Below, piece by piece: positions 1 through 6,510 of a stretch of 7,137 nucleotides of DNA. Numbering within the stretch: position 1 is the first letter of the stretch; the number at the start of each line of letters is the position of its first letter. Made by a program: the position numbers and the translations under genes. A model generated the notes under the pieces. It ran no database searches and had not been told where the DNA came from. It worked only from the letters and a program-made list of their open reading frames with translations. Source of the stretch: an uncultured Fibrobacterota bacterium (lineage in GTDB: Bacteria > Fibrobacterota > Chitinivibrionia > Chitinivibrionales > CAIOZP01); NCBI GenBank assembly GCA_903862805.1, contig CAIOZP010000235.1:1-7137 (forward strand), in the 5' to 3' direction.

Positions 1-147
1 GACTGCAACTGGTGGGCACCGACTCTTTACTGCCTTATGAACATGGTCGATGCCGCTGGCTTCACTGAGGTCGAAGGCTGGAAGTTCACGCAGGAACCGC
101 AGCAGCTTCCGCACTGTCGGGGCTTTGCACATGGGAAAAGGAAGTAG
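1..147 (+). CDS. C-terminal end of a probable class I SAM-dependent methyltransferase (5' truncated by window)
   Basis: Frame 1 is open from the window edge to a TAG at 145-147 and gives 48 residues. The tail reads NWWAPTLYCLMNMVDAAGF, then a V-E-x-W stretch, and closes with CRGFAHGKRK. An N-W-x-x-P-T segment, a helix ending in AGF, a short strand and a final basic R-G-x-A-H-G-K tail is the layout I know from the C-terminus of class I SAM-dependent methyltransferases related to the DUF1698/CmoB-like group. The SAM-binding core lies outside the window, so neither the methylated substrate nor the exact family can be read. The stop codon sits between the Shine-Dalgarno site and the start of the next gene, leaving 2 bases between the genes, so translational coupling is likely. 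The family call is from memory of the motif style and is moderately sure; that this is a real gene end is surer. Confidence 0.6.
   Translation, partial: DCNWWAPTLYCLMNMVDAAGFTEVEGWKFTQEPQQLPHCRGFAHGKRK
138..144 (+). promoter_or_regulatory. Ribosome binding site of the 579-residue protein
   Basis: AAGGAAG at 138-144 has its AGGA core 7 bases before the ATG at 150. It lies inside the last codons of the upstream methyltransferase gene, whose TAG (145-147) falls between this site and the ATG. It supports the start at 150 and suggests coupled translation. Confidence 0.75.
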
Positions 148-149
148 CT

Positions 150-1889
150 ATGAACAAGTCGAATTTCTTCGATCCGTCTTCGCGTTTGTCAATCGAGAAG
201 TATTCCTCGGCGGTGACCCTGTCCGATATGGAGATCTTCGTCTTTCCAGAAATTCTCTATGCGCTTGTCCTGGCAAACATAATGTCGCCGCTAACATGGA
301 GCTGGCTGAACGACCCATGGTTTGCCGGATTCGAGAAAATGAATCCCAACCGTCGCTTGCAGCGCATGAAGCAGTTCATCATGGATCGCTTCGCATTCAA
401 CCTCGACCTCGATACTTGGGGACTGACCCGCAAAGATGTCGAGATAGCGCGCTTCAAAGATTTTATTGACCTCGATATTCTTTCGCAGAGCAACGCACTC
501 TTCGGCTACGAAGGGGACAAGTATTATTTCGACATTGACATACGAAAACACTTCGGCCTCGACAAATACGAGGGCGATGTAATTCCGTACTGGAAGACCG
601 AAACCATCGAGGCGATGGATGCATTCCGCTATCGCGAGGGCTATGCAAACGGCGCTGGCGAATGCGTTTCGCTTGCGACTCTTTACGCGGCGGCGCTGTG
701 GGTCATGGCTGGTGTTCCGCTCAAAGACATCTTCCTGTATGCGACTCCGCTTCACTCGCAGAACTTCGTTGATATTAAAGATGGAATCATAACCAACAAC
801 CGCAGGCTCGTGACCAAGAACATGTGGTTCAACGGCACCGAGCTATCCGACAAGGCGAGACGCGCTTTACAAAATGAGAAAATCACAGTTGTCGCAAACA
901 ACAGCGGATGGATCCACGTTCTCTACGACGAAGCCACGATTGACAAGAGCGAATTTGATCGCTTCTCTAAAAAACTTTCCGGCTACCTAACTACCGACAT
1001 CAGCTTTGAAGTGCTGGCAAGTTTCCTGCGGCAGGAATCGCATTTGCAAAAGTGTTTCCAGATACGGCACAAGCTCGGCGGGCGCGATCGTTATATCACG
1101 ATGGAAAAAGTTTTCAGCTATGAGCATTCGAGCAAGTGTCGCATAGGCGAAGCCTCGCAGGACGCGCTCCTTGCCGAAATCGACAGCGACGAATATTATC
1201 CCGATCCAATTCCAAACCGCCTACTCATCAACGAATTTGAGGCCTTCTTTCATAAGCGTCCACTGCCACCATATACCCAAGAAACCATCGACGCACTCAA
1301 GACGAAACTCTGCACACAGTGCATGAACGTCGATGAAGTGGTCGCAAAACTTTTTGCATTCTGTAGAATCGAACCGAAGCTTCCGACATCAAACCACAGC
1401 TTTACAAAATGCGATACAATAGAACTCGACGGATTCAAGAGTGCCGACGAAGTAATCGCATACCTTGACAAAATGCGAGAGACAAATATCATTGCCGATC
1501 TCGCCTTCATGTCGCTTCGAGATATGTCGAGAGCGCCCTGGATGCCATTCATGAAAGCCGCGTTGGAACGCAATCCGGTCTCGGTTCTGGCGTTTACTTC
1601 GAAGTCGATTGACGAGGCCTACTATCACCTCAATACCTTTGCCAACGAGTCGATCTATTCAGGCCAACTCCGCATGGCGCAGCCTGACGAGGTTTGGAAC
1701 TATTCGCGCGGCGATGGGTTAGAAAAGGCAATCTGTCTGATGAATATTGCTCGCAGTAAATCTTCATCGTGTGAAATGGATCTTCGTAAAGATGGCCGCC
1801 GTGTTATTCTCTTGCTTGACGGAAGAGAATTTACCTTCGACAGCAGCAAGACCGTTGATGCTCCGGTAAAAAGCGACTGGAACTTCTGA
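150..1889 (+). CDS. Uncharacterised 579-residue protein with a transglutaminase-like Cys-His segment
   Basis: I do not recognise a named family. The ATG at 150 has a good Shine-Dalgarno site and follows the upstream stop by 2 bases. No signal peptide is visible, so it is probably cytoplasmic, although residues 28-52 form a hydrophobic, aromatic stretch (FVFPEILYALVLANIMSPL). The best functional clue is residues 170-219: GECVSLATLYAAAL around Cys172, then PLHSQNFVDIKDG with His202, then GIITNNRR. A G-x-C at the start of a helix followed about 30 residues later by a His-led strand and a D-G turn resembles the transglutaminase-like/NlpC-type papain fold. Asp208, Asp211 or Asn216 could be the third residue; by position an Asn may replace the usual Asp. 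Strongly patterned segments also occur at about 225-232 (MWFNGTEL) and 511-527 (Q-P-D-E-V-W-N-Y-S-R-G-D-G-L-E-K-A). It may act as a protease-like or amide-transfer enzyme or as a catalytically dead relative. Neither activity nor substrate is established. Confidence 0.85.
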   Translation: MNKSNFFDPSSRLSIEKYSSAVTLSDMEIFVFPEILYALVLANIMSPLTWSWLNDPWFAGFEKMNPNRRLQRMKQFIMDRFAFNLDLDTWGLTRKDVEIARFKDFIDLDILSQSNALFGYEGDKYYFDIDIRKHFGLDKYEGDVIPYWKTETIEAMDAFRYREGYANGAGECVSLATLYAAALWVMAGVPLKDIFLYATPLHSQNFVDIKDGIITNNRRLVTKNMWFNGTELSDKARRALQNEKITVVANNSGWIHVLYDEATIDKSEFDRFSKKLSGYLTTDISFEVLASFLRQESHLQKCFQIRHKLGGRDRYITMEKVFSYEHSSKCRIGEASQDALLAEIDSDEYYPDPIPNRLLINEFEAFFHKRPLPPYTQETIDALKTKLCTQCMNVDEVVAKLFAFCRIEPKLPTSNHSFTKCDTIELDGFKSADEVIAYLDKMRETNIIADLAFMSLRDMSRAPWMPFMKAALERNPVSVLAFTSKSIDEAYYHLNTFANESIYSGQLRMAQPDEVWNYSRGDGLEKAICLMNIARSKSSSCEMDLRKDGRRVILLLDGREFTFDSSKTVDAPVKSDWNF

Positions 1890-1941
1890 TGCAAGTTTGT
1901 TACGCAAACAAATCCATTCGCATTTTGTAAATCATACTGAT

Positions 1942-2685
1942 ATGCGAATAGTTATCAAACGAGCCACTGTCGAGGCATCAGCGCCAGCCATCAGGCAGAA
2001 AAAAGTCAAGCCGGTTTATGATGGCCCCAAAGCATCCATTCTTCGCAAGCCAACACAATGCGCAAAATGTGGATGCAGAATACCAGAAAAAGTTCCGCTG
2101 ATAATCCGGCATGACGATTCAAAATTTTGCCTCGACTGCGACGGACTCGATAATCTCGAATTTCTGCCATCAGGTAACACGGCCTTAACTGTTCGCACGA
2201 AGCGACTCTGCCCCAATGCGATTCCGGTTGTCGAGTGGAACGCTCGCCGCAAACGTGATGAACAGCGCGGCATCCTCGCCGATCCGGTTCAAATAAACAA
2301 CGCGAGAGAGCTTTGTGTTCAGGATGAATCTGCCCGTGCTTCGCGTCGAGTAGTAGCCGCGAAAAAGCGCGAATTGGTAGATGCCGATTATCGAAAAACA
2401 TTTGCCGCAGAAATCAGAAAGCTTTTTCCGTCAATGCCGCGAGAACGCGAGTTCGCGATTGCCGATCATGCCTGCGAAAAACATTCGGGCCGCGTCGGCA
2501 GAACCGCAATGGCAAAAGAGTTTTCGCAAAAGATGATAGAGCTCGCCGTAGCGGCACATATTCGTCATATAGAAACCGATTACGACCGGTTGCTCGCACA
2601 CGGAACAAAGCGAACCGATGCACGCGAATCGATCAGCTCGTTGGTTCGAGGGTATATGGCACTCTGGAGAAATAGTTTTTTATAG
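1942..2685 (+). CDS. DUF2293 domain protein with N-terminal CxxC zinc-ribbon-like motif
   Basis: The 247-residue protein matches the DUF2293 family, which is of unknown function. The conserved C-terminal domain covers about residues 150-236. It includes a Phe-x3-Ile-x2-Leu-Phe-Pro-x-Met-Pro stretch, the H-S-G-R-V-G-R-T motif, AVAAHIRHIETDYDRLLAHG, and a closing Ala-Arg segment with a Trp-Arg end. Before it lie CAKC (Cys40, Cys43) and CLDC (Cys63, Cys66), which look like a four-cysteine zinc site, and a basic middle region (RRKRDEQRGIL) typical of the family. No signal peptide or membrane segment is seen. The ATG at 1942 is chosen because it is the first ATG in frame; the frame is also open to a TTG at 1897, only 7 bases after the upstream stop, which would add 15 residues. 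Neither start has a convincing Shine-Dalgarno site, so the start is uncertain. The cysteines and basic region suggest nucleic-acid binding, which is inference only. Confidence 0.88.
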   Translation: MRIVIKRATVEASAPAIRQKKVKPVYDGPKASILRKPTQCAKCGCRIPEKVPLIIRHDDSKFCLDCDGLDNLEFLPSGNTALTVRTKRLCPNAIPVVEWNARRKRDEQRGILADPVQINNARELCVQDESARASRRVVAAKKRELVDADYRKTFAAEIRKLFPSMPREREFAIADHACEKHSGRVGRTAMAKEFSQKMIELAVAAHIRHIETDYDRLLAHGTKRTDARESISSLVRGYMALWRNSFL

Positions 2686-2907
2686 GATTTCGAATCCCGT
2701 CTTTAATTGATCGATATTACTTAGAATTTATTACGACCTTATCCCCGCTGTTTATGGGATAAAATGTAATGGTTGCACTGTTTTGTGTGTTCTCATACCA
2801 CGCCCCCGTTGTTTGATCTTGTGTCTAATTGTATGCCGCAGATCAGCCCTACAACAAAAGAGCTGCCCGTTATGAGGCAGCTCTTCACTTGAATCAATAC
2901 TTCAGAA
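2686..2907. other. Convergent intergenic spacer
   Basis: This 222-base AT-rich spacer separates the DUF2293 gene (plus) from the large minus-strand gene. It holds the strong hairpin at 2858-2885. It also has a weaker one pairing TTATCCC (2739-2745) with GGGATAA (2756-2762) around a 10-base loop, with no T-run on either strand. A 5-bp hairpin GGATT/AATCC at 2685-2697 follows the DUF2293 stop directly and is followed by a short T-containing stretch; it is at best a weak plus-strand terminator. No coding frame is supported here. Confidence 0.6.
2858..2885 (-). terminator. Rho-independent terminator of the large minus-strand gene
   Basis: A perfect 10-bp inverted repeat pairs AAGAGCTGCC (2858-2867) with GGCAGCTCTT (2876-2885) around an 8-base loop. 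Read on the minus strand it begins 22 bases after the TAA at 2908-2910 and is followed by TTTTGTTGT, a good U-tract. On the plus strand it is followed by CACTTGAATC, which is a poor U-tract, so it serves mainly the minus-strand gene, though it could weakly stop plus-strand transcription as well. Confidence 0.85.
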
Positions 2908-5900
2908 TTATTTATTTACTCCGATCAAAGCCTTCATCACCTTCACTATTCCAGAATCCCGATCCTTCACCAATGCCACTGCAAGATAGCTTCCTGCCTC
3001 GACAACACGACCTGTCTGATTTTTCAGATCCCAAGTGAAGTGATGAGGAACACCGGAGCTTTGTGTCAAGCCGTTCTGCTCATCGATCTTGTTGCCGAGG
3101 GCATCGTAAATGCTCATCTTGATGGAAGAGGGCGAATCGGTGGTTACGAGGATCTGAACCGCACCGCTCGACAGTCTCACAGGATTCGGGCCAACGAGGA
3201 TCCCTTTTCTGACAACCGCGATAGAATTTGGGCCATTGTCGATGATTGCGGTTCCGGCTTTGATCGTAAAGGTTCCGGCTACATATTTGATGATGTAGTT
3301 TGGATCAATTGCCCCTGACGGATTGATTGAATAGCTCCCTGCAATTTCGCCGGGATCACGGATCACTACAAGGCCTGTAAGAAGAGATAAATCCTCGCCT
3401 GTGACGAAGCCACTGTCCTTCAAATTAAATGCAGGATCAATCTCTCCGGCAACCTTGAAGGTATCTAGGGCGGTGATTGTCAGGGAATCCGGGGTGATAT
3501 TTGCAGTAAGTCCGGTGGCTCCTGGCGGGAAAACACCGGGAGGTAGCGGATAGTAGTCTGCGGTATCACCGGCCAGTACATCTGCACCCTGACTTACAGT
3601 CTTGCCAAGACCAACATTCTTTGTATCAAACAAACCGCTGGAACAAGTCGCAGACAATTTATCTTTATTTATAATCCCGCTTATGGAATCGACCCTGATT
3701 TGCGCAATCATATTACCATCATAAGCCTTGTTGAGGGCCGTATGGAAAACGATCACGCCGCGTTTATTCACAACAACCGGAATCGAGTCGATTTTGATGC
3801 TGTAATTCGCTGTATCCAATGGGGTAAAAGCCCACTTGATATAAAAATGTCCGGCCCTTGGAACATCGGTCGAATCGGTCATACCCCAAGTGTATGGAAC
3901 CATGGGCATGGGAGAAGTAAATGTTATTACTGAAGCAGAAACCGGCTGACCGTATGTAATTGGGCTCGCAGTCAAAGAAGGTGCCACAAGATTATACTTC
4001 AATACTGTAACATTGATACAAGTATCAATAACATTGAAGTCGGCAGTGTCATTGGGGGTGAAATGGAAGTGGTGACTCTTTGCTCCGGCACTGATAGGCA
4101 TTCCCGTTAATGTATCGAAGGCAAAGCTTCCTTTTACCGTAACGAGTCCCGAATCGGCCCGGTTGAATTGCACTGTTCCAGTGATCTTCGATGAATCAAG
4201 AGTAGTGTATTGGCTATAGTTGATCGTACTTGCAGAGAGATTACTCAGTATCGGACTCGCCTTTTCGACTGTCAAATCTAACAATTCATCAACATTAGTG
4301 TAATCGCCAGTATCTGTGGGGGTAAAGGTCACCGAATAGCTTGCAGTACCCGCAAGTGGTACCGTTGTTGGTGTTGTCCATGCAAAGGTTCCATCTGACA
4401 GCCCCATATTTTGTGATAATGTCGATGACGCCAGTGTCTGGCCGTAAGTGATGTTAGGTGTCATCGGCCAGTTAAGGATCGATGGCTCTGCTTTGCTTGT
4501 TGTCAAAGAGACATTCTGCATTATCGTGTCGTAGTCAGCAGTATCTGTGGGAGTAAAGGTCACCGAATAGCTTGCAGTACCCACAGGCGGTGCTATTGAT
4601 GGTGTTGTCCAAGCAAAGGTTCCGTATGTGGCCGACGATGAAGCCCACAACATCGATTCTTCCAAGGTTTGGCCGTAGGAGATATTATTTGCCATCGGCC
4701 ACACAGAGATGTCTGGCCTTGCTTTGATCACTGTCACAGAGACACTATGCGTTGCCGTACAGTAGTAAGCAGTATCTGTTGGAGTAAAGGTCAACAAATA
4801 ATTTGTAGTACCTACATCGGGTACTGTAAATGGTGTTGTCCAGTTAAAGTCCCCATCTGTTTTCGGCATTGTACCATAAAACGTCGTTTCTTCCAATGTC
4901 TGGCCGTAGGTCATAATATTTACCATCGGCCACGAGATGTCTGGAGTTGCTTTGAGTACTTTCAATGTCCTTGATACCGGTTGTGCTGCCAAATAAGCTC
5001 CACTGCTACCTTGGCTCGCAGTTATCTGGGTTGTTCCTGTTTTTTTTATATGAATGATGCTATCTGCAATGCTTGCAACATTTGTGTCCGAGCTTGCAAA
5101 ACTTATCGGCAAACCGGAAGAACTTGTAGCAATTGGGGTGAAGTCAAGATCGGCGAGGGTCTTTGGGGGAAGAGTGTCGAATGTGATCGTCTGAATAATA
5201 TTAGCTATGTATGCAGTATTACAAGAACCAGCTGCAATTGAACCGACATTGATCAATCCCGACGTATTGCATTCGCCATCATAATTAGCCCCCCACGCTA
5301 CGGCAGTTCCATCTGATTTAAGAGCTACGGTATGCCCATCACCAGCCGCAATGGAAACTACATTAGTCAATCCAGGCGGGATATTGCATTCGCCATCTCT
5401 ATTAAACCCCCACGCTACGGCAGTTCCATCTGATTTAAGAGCTATGATATGAGCTCCACCAACCGCAATGGAAACTGCATTCGTCAATCCAGGCGGGACA
5501 GTGCATTGGCCCATTTCAATATTCCCAAAAGCAACGACAGTATTTGGCTTTACCCAAATCCAGAGAGGCTGTCTGACAGTATCTGCAGCAATAGTGGTCG
5601 TTCCAGCTTCAATGGCAGTAACAACAGTGCTTCCGGCTCGCTTTATGTGAACAAGGCCATTTATTACGGTTGCGGTATTTGTATCCGAACTGCTGAATGT
5701 GACAGGTAAACCGGATATACCGCCAGTGGCAGAAACGGTGAAGTCGGCATCCCCAAGGGTCTTGACTGGAAGCGCCGCGAATGTGATCGTTTGAGGATTC
5801 AGAATACAAACCACAAGTGATTCCGGAACAAGATTAAGAACAGCAGGCAATGTTGCCGTTAATGTTCCCAAGCTCAAAGGATACTTGCCTGCCACATTCA

Positions 5901-6501
5901 TATTTGCCGTCGGACAGGAAAGTGAGCCACTGATTTTTGTTCCGGTGCCGAGTGTGTCGCTTCCTGATATTATTGGGGTGATGGAAGGAAGAGTCATACC
6001 CACATAAGCAGTGCAAGGAAGAGCCGTTACTCTGACATTTCTCTCCTGACAGTGAAGGAATGGATACCCGGCATTGAATGGGCCAGAGCTTATACACCAG
6101 ATCGAATCGAAGTCCCAACCAGAGTAGGTTGATTGGGTTTTCATTTCGGCAGTGGTTTTCCCTGTGCCTCTTTGAGAAGTCGTCAATCCGGAACTGTCCT
6201 TGTCCCAAACAGAACCGACATCGGTGGCTTGGGGTTCTGCATAACCGATCAAGCCACCTGCTGTGTTGTTGGAATTCCGGACTTTCCCTCTGGAATAACA
6301 GTTGGTGCTGTTACCCCGTGTGTAGCCGACCAGTCCGCCAACCCATATCAAACCGGATACAGAACAGGTCGAGTAGCAGTTTTTAAGGATATTGCTTGTC
6401 TCCAATACCCCATACAGGCCACCGACATAGTGTCTCCCTGTAACAGAACCGCTGCTTGCACACTGCTCCACGGTATGCCCTGCCACGCCGCCTATTCCCA
6501 C
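2908..6501 (-). CDS. Large secreted multi-repeat surface protein, main part (frameshifted from its signal-peptide part)
   Basis: This frame encodes 1197 residues, but its only nearby start is a GTG at 6499-6501 without a Shine-Dalgarno site and without a signal peptide. It is best read as residues 144-1340 of a gene starting at 6929. In joined numbering the order is: GLUG repeats to about 240 (e.g. NCYSTCSVSG, YVGGLYG, WVGGLVGY); a Big/Ig-like repeat from 380 (QTITFAALPVKTLGDADF); an RCC1-like patch at about 462-575; a second Big-like repeat from 580; three regular repeats from 660, 736 and 813 with YGQTL and FTPTDT; two divergent repeats from 890 and 978; a YDG-type repeat from 1056 (K-A-Y-D-G, then K-N-V-G-L-G-K-T); an MBG-type repeat at about 1148-1230; and a C-terminal FlgD/type-IX-like module from about 1237 (GPNPVRL, IYDALGNKID, TWDLKNQTGRVVEAGSYL). 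Such proteins are exported adhesins or surface proteins. The ligand is unknown and no catalytic domain is visible. The gene ends just before a strong terminator. Confidence 0.88.
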   Translation of the reverse strand: MGIGGVAGHTVEQCASSGSVTGRHYVGGLYGVLETSNILKNCYSTCSVSGLIWVGGLVGYTRGNSTNCYSRGKVRNSNNTAGGLIGYAEPQATDVGSVWDKDSSGLTTSQRGTGKTTAEMKTQSTYSGWDFDSIWCISSGPFNAGYPFLHCQERNVRVTALPCTAYVGMTLPSITPIISGSDTLGTGTKISGSLSCPTANMNVAGKYPLSLGTLTATLPAVLNLVPESLVVCILNPQTITFAALPVKTLGDADFTVSATGGISGLPVTFSSSDTNTATVINGLVHIKRAGSTVVTAIEAGTTTIAADTVRQPLWIWVKPNTVVAFGNIEMGQCTVPPGLTNAVSIAVGGAHIIALKSDGTAVAWGFNRDGECNIPPGLTNVVSIAAGDGHTVALKSDGTAVAWGANYDGECNTSGLINVGSIAAGSCNTAYIANIIQTITFDTLPPKTLADLDFTPIATSSSGLPISFASSDTNVASIADSIIHIKKTGTTQITASQGSSGAYLAAQPVSRTLKVLKATPDISWPMVNIMTYGQTLEETTFYGTMPKTDGDFNWTTPFTVPDVGTTNYLLTFTPTDTAYYCTATHSVSVTVIKARPDISVWPMANNISYGQTLEESMLWASSSATYGTFAWTTPSIAPPVGTASYSVTFTPTDTADYDTIMQNVSLTTSKAEPSILNWPMTPNITYGQTLASSTLSQNMGLSDGTFAWTTPTTVPLAGTASYSVTFTPTDTGDYTNVDELLDLTVEKASPILSNLSASTINYSQYTTLDSSKITGTVQFNRADSGLVTVKGSFAFDTLTGMPISAGAKSHHFHFTPNDTADFNVIDTCINVTVLKYNLVAPSLTASPITYGQPVSASVITFTSPMPMVPYTWGMTDSTDVPRAGHFYIKWAFTPLDTANYSIKIDSIPVVVNKRGVIVFHTALNKAYDGNMIAQIRVDSISGIINKDKLSATCSSGLFDTKNVGLGKTVSQGADVLAGDTADYYPLPPGVFPPGATGLTANITPDSLTITALDTFKVAGEIDPAFNLKDSGFVTGEDLSLLTGLVVIRDPGEIAGSYSINPSGAIDPNYIIKYVAGTFTIKAGTAIIDNGPNSIAVVRKGILVGPNPVRLSSGAVQILVTTDSPSSIKMSIYDALGNKIDEQNGLTQSSGVPHHFTWDLKNQTGRVVEAGSYLAVALVKDRDSGIVKVMKALIGVNK
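2911..3220 (-). other. C-terminal FlgD/type-IX-sorting-like module
   Basis: Encodes the last 100 or so residues of the surface protein. It opens with a G-P-N-P-V motif, continues through a strand pair with I-Y-D-A-L-G-N-K-I-D and T-W-D-L-K-N-Q-T-G-R-V-V, then G-S-Y-L-A-V, and ends I-G-V-N-K. The N-P...I-Y-D-x-x-G...W-D-x-x-N-x-x-G-x-x-V-x-x-G-x-Y order is shared by FlgD Ig-like domains and type IX secretion C-terminal sorting domains. It probably anchors or sorts the protein at the cell surface. Which export system is used cannot be decided from this window. Confidence 0.6.
3231..3489 (-). other. MBG-type repeat region of the surface protein
   Basis: Encodes about residues 1148-1233, from D-S-L-T-I-T-A through F-K-V-A-G-E-I-D-P-A-F-N and V-T-G-E-D-L to the G-S-Y-S-I strand and V-A-G-T-F-T-I-K end. 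The pattern of a D-P-A/F-x turn, a GE-D-L step and a final NY-x-I-x-Y-x-x-G-T-F-T-I strand is that of the MBG family of bacterial Ig-like repeats. The preceding segment (about 3490-3765) carries the K-A-Y-D-G and N-V-G-L-G-K-T-V signatures of a YDG repeat. The two types commonly sit next to each other in such proteins. Confidence 0.65.
3766..4263 (-). repeat. Two divergent Ig-like repeats following the regular array
   Basis: Units of 88 residues (from Lys890, K-A-S-P-I-L) and 78 residues (from Lys978, K-Y-N-L-V) keep the frame of the regular repeats: a Lys-led start, a Y-S-Q or Y-G-Q turn, and a closing FTPNDTADF or FTPLDTANY. They are strongly diverged from the regular units and from each other, so they look like older copies of the same Ig-like fold. 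The first contains F-N-R-A-D-S-G-L-V-T-V-K-G-S-F in place of the W-T-T-P core. Confidence 0.6.
4264..4953 (-). repeat. Three tandem 228-231-bp repeats (76-77 residues each)
   Basis: Unit starts are the Lys codons beginning at 4953, 4725 and 4494, and the array ends before the codon at 4263, giving 76, 77 and 77 residues. Each has a Lys-Ala start, a W-P-M segment, YGQTL, a W-T-T-P core, a G-T-x-x-Y strand and the FTPTDT motif followed by a Tyr. At DNA level the second and third units are closest: 4308-4351 and 4539-4582 (231 bases apart) match over 44 bases with one mismatch, including 30 exact bases. The unit read first (4726-4953) is more diverged. The repeats are bacterial Ig-like (MBG-style) modules that extend surface proteins, and the close DNA match points to recent duplication or gene conversion. 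Confidence 0.85.
5225..5547 (-). repeat. RCC1-like repeat patch, two full units and degenerate ends (117-bp period)
   Basis: Encodes about residues 462-575. Two near-identical 39-residue units read as E/Q-C-x-x-PPGLTN, a V-S-I-A-x-G strand, an H-x-x-ALKSDGTAVAWG core and a D-G end; a third unit is cut off after V-G-S-I-A-A-G-S. The A-W-G-x-N...L-K-x-D-G-T-V-x-x-W-G rhythm is typical of RCC1/BNR-type propeller repeats in bacterial surface proteins. A 38-base block is identical at 5290-5327 and 5407-5444. A full RCC1 propeller has about seven blades, so this patch is too short to close a propeller alone. It sits between two copies of the QTITF Ig-like repeat. Confidence 0.8.
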
Positions 6502-6510
6502 AGGGCCCCG
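6492..6510 (-). other. Frameshift junction within the surface-protein gene
   Basis: On the minus strand, codons GCC CTG TGG GAA TAG (6506-6492) close the 5' frame. Starting one base back, GTG GGA ATA GGC (6501-6490) opens the long frame. The Leu codon CTG (6503-6501) and the Val codon GTG (6501-6499) share base 6501. Reading Leu and then Val gives G-A-L-V-G-I-G-G, the expected GLUG sequence, so one base (a G between CTG and GTG would do) is missing or a -1 shift occurs. The local sequence has only short G and C runs and no canonical slippery heptamer in the right phase. A deletion, real or from sequencing, is more likely than programmed shifting. Confidence 0.85.

Noticed and set aside
50..469. 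Plus-strand open frame of 139 codons overlapping the first two genes.
   Set aside because: It is out of frame with both the methyltransferase tail and the 579-residue protein, which have better coding features; the sequence is low in recognisable motifs and has no Shine-Dalgarno site.
2685..2700. Sequence TTCGAATCCCGTC resembling the T-arm and 3' end of a tRNA, a possible attachment-site remnant.
   Set aside because: The bases before it do not pair to make a T-stem, no acceptor or anticodon arm is nearby, and there is no integrase or second copy in the window.
2739..2762. Inverted repeat TTATCCC/GGGATAA as a terminator for the DUF2293 gene.
   Set aside because: Seven weak base pairs with a 10-base loop and no T-run on either side.
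6492..6506. Programmed -1 ribosomal frameshift as the explanation for the split surface-protein gene.
   Set aside because: No X XXY YYZ slippery heptamer in the zero frame and no obvious reason for recoding in this family; a one-base deletion explains it more simply, though this is not excluded.
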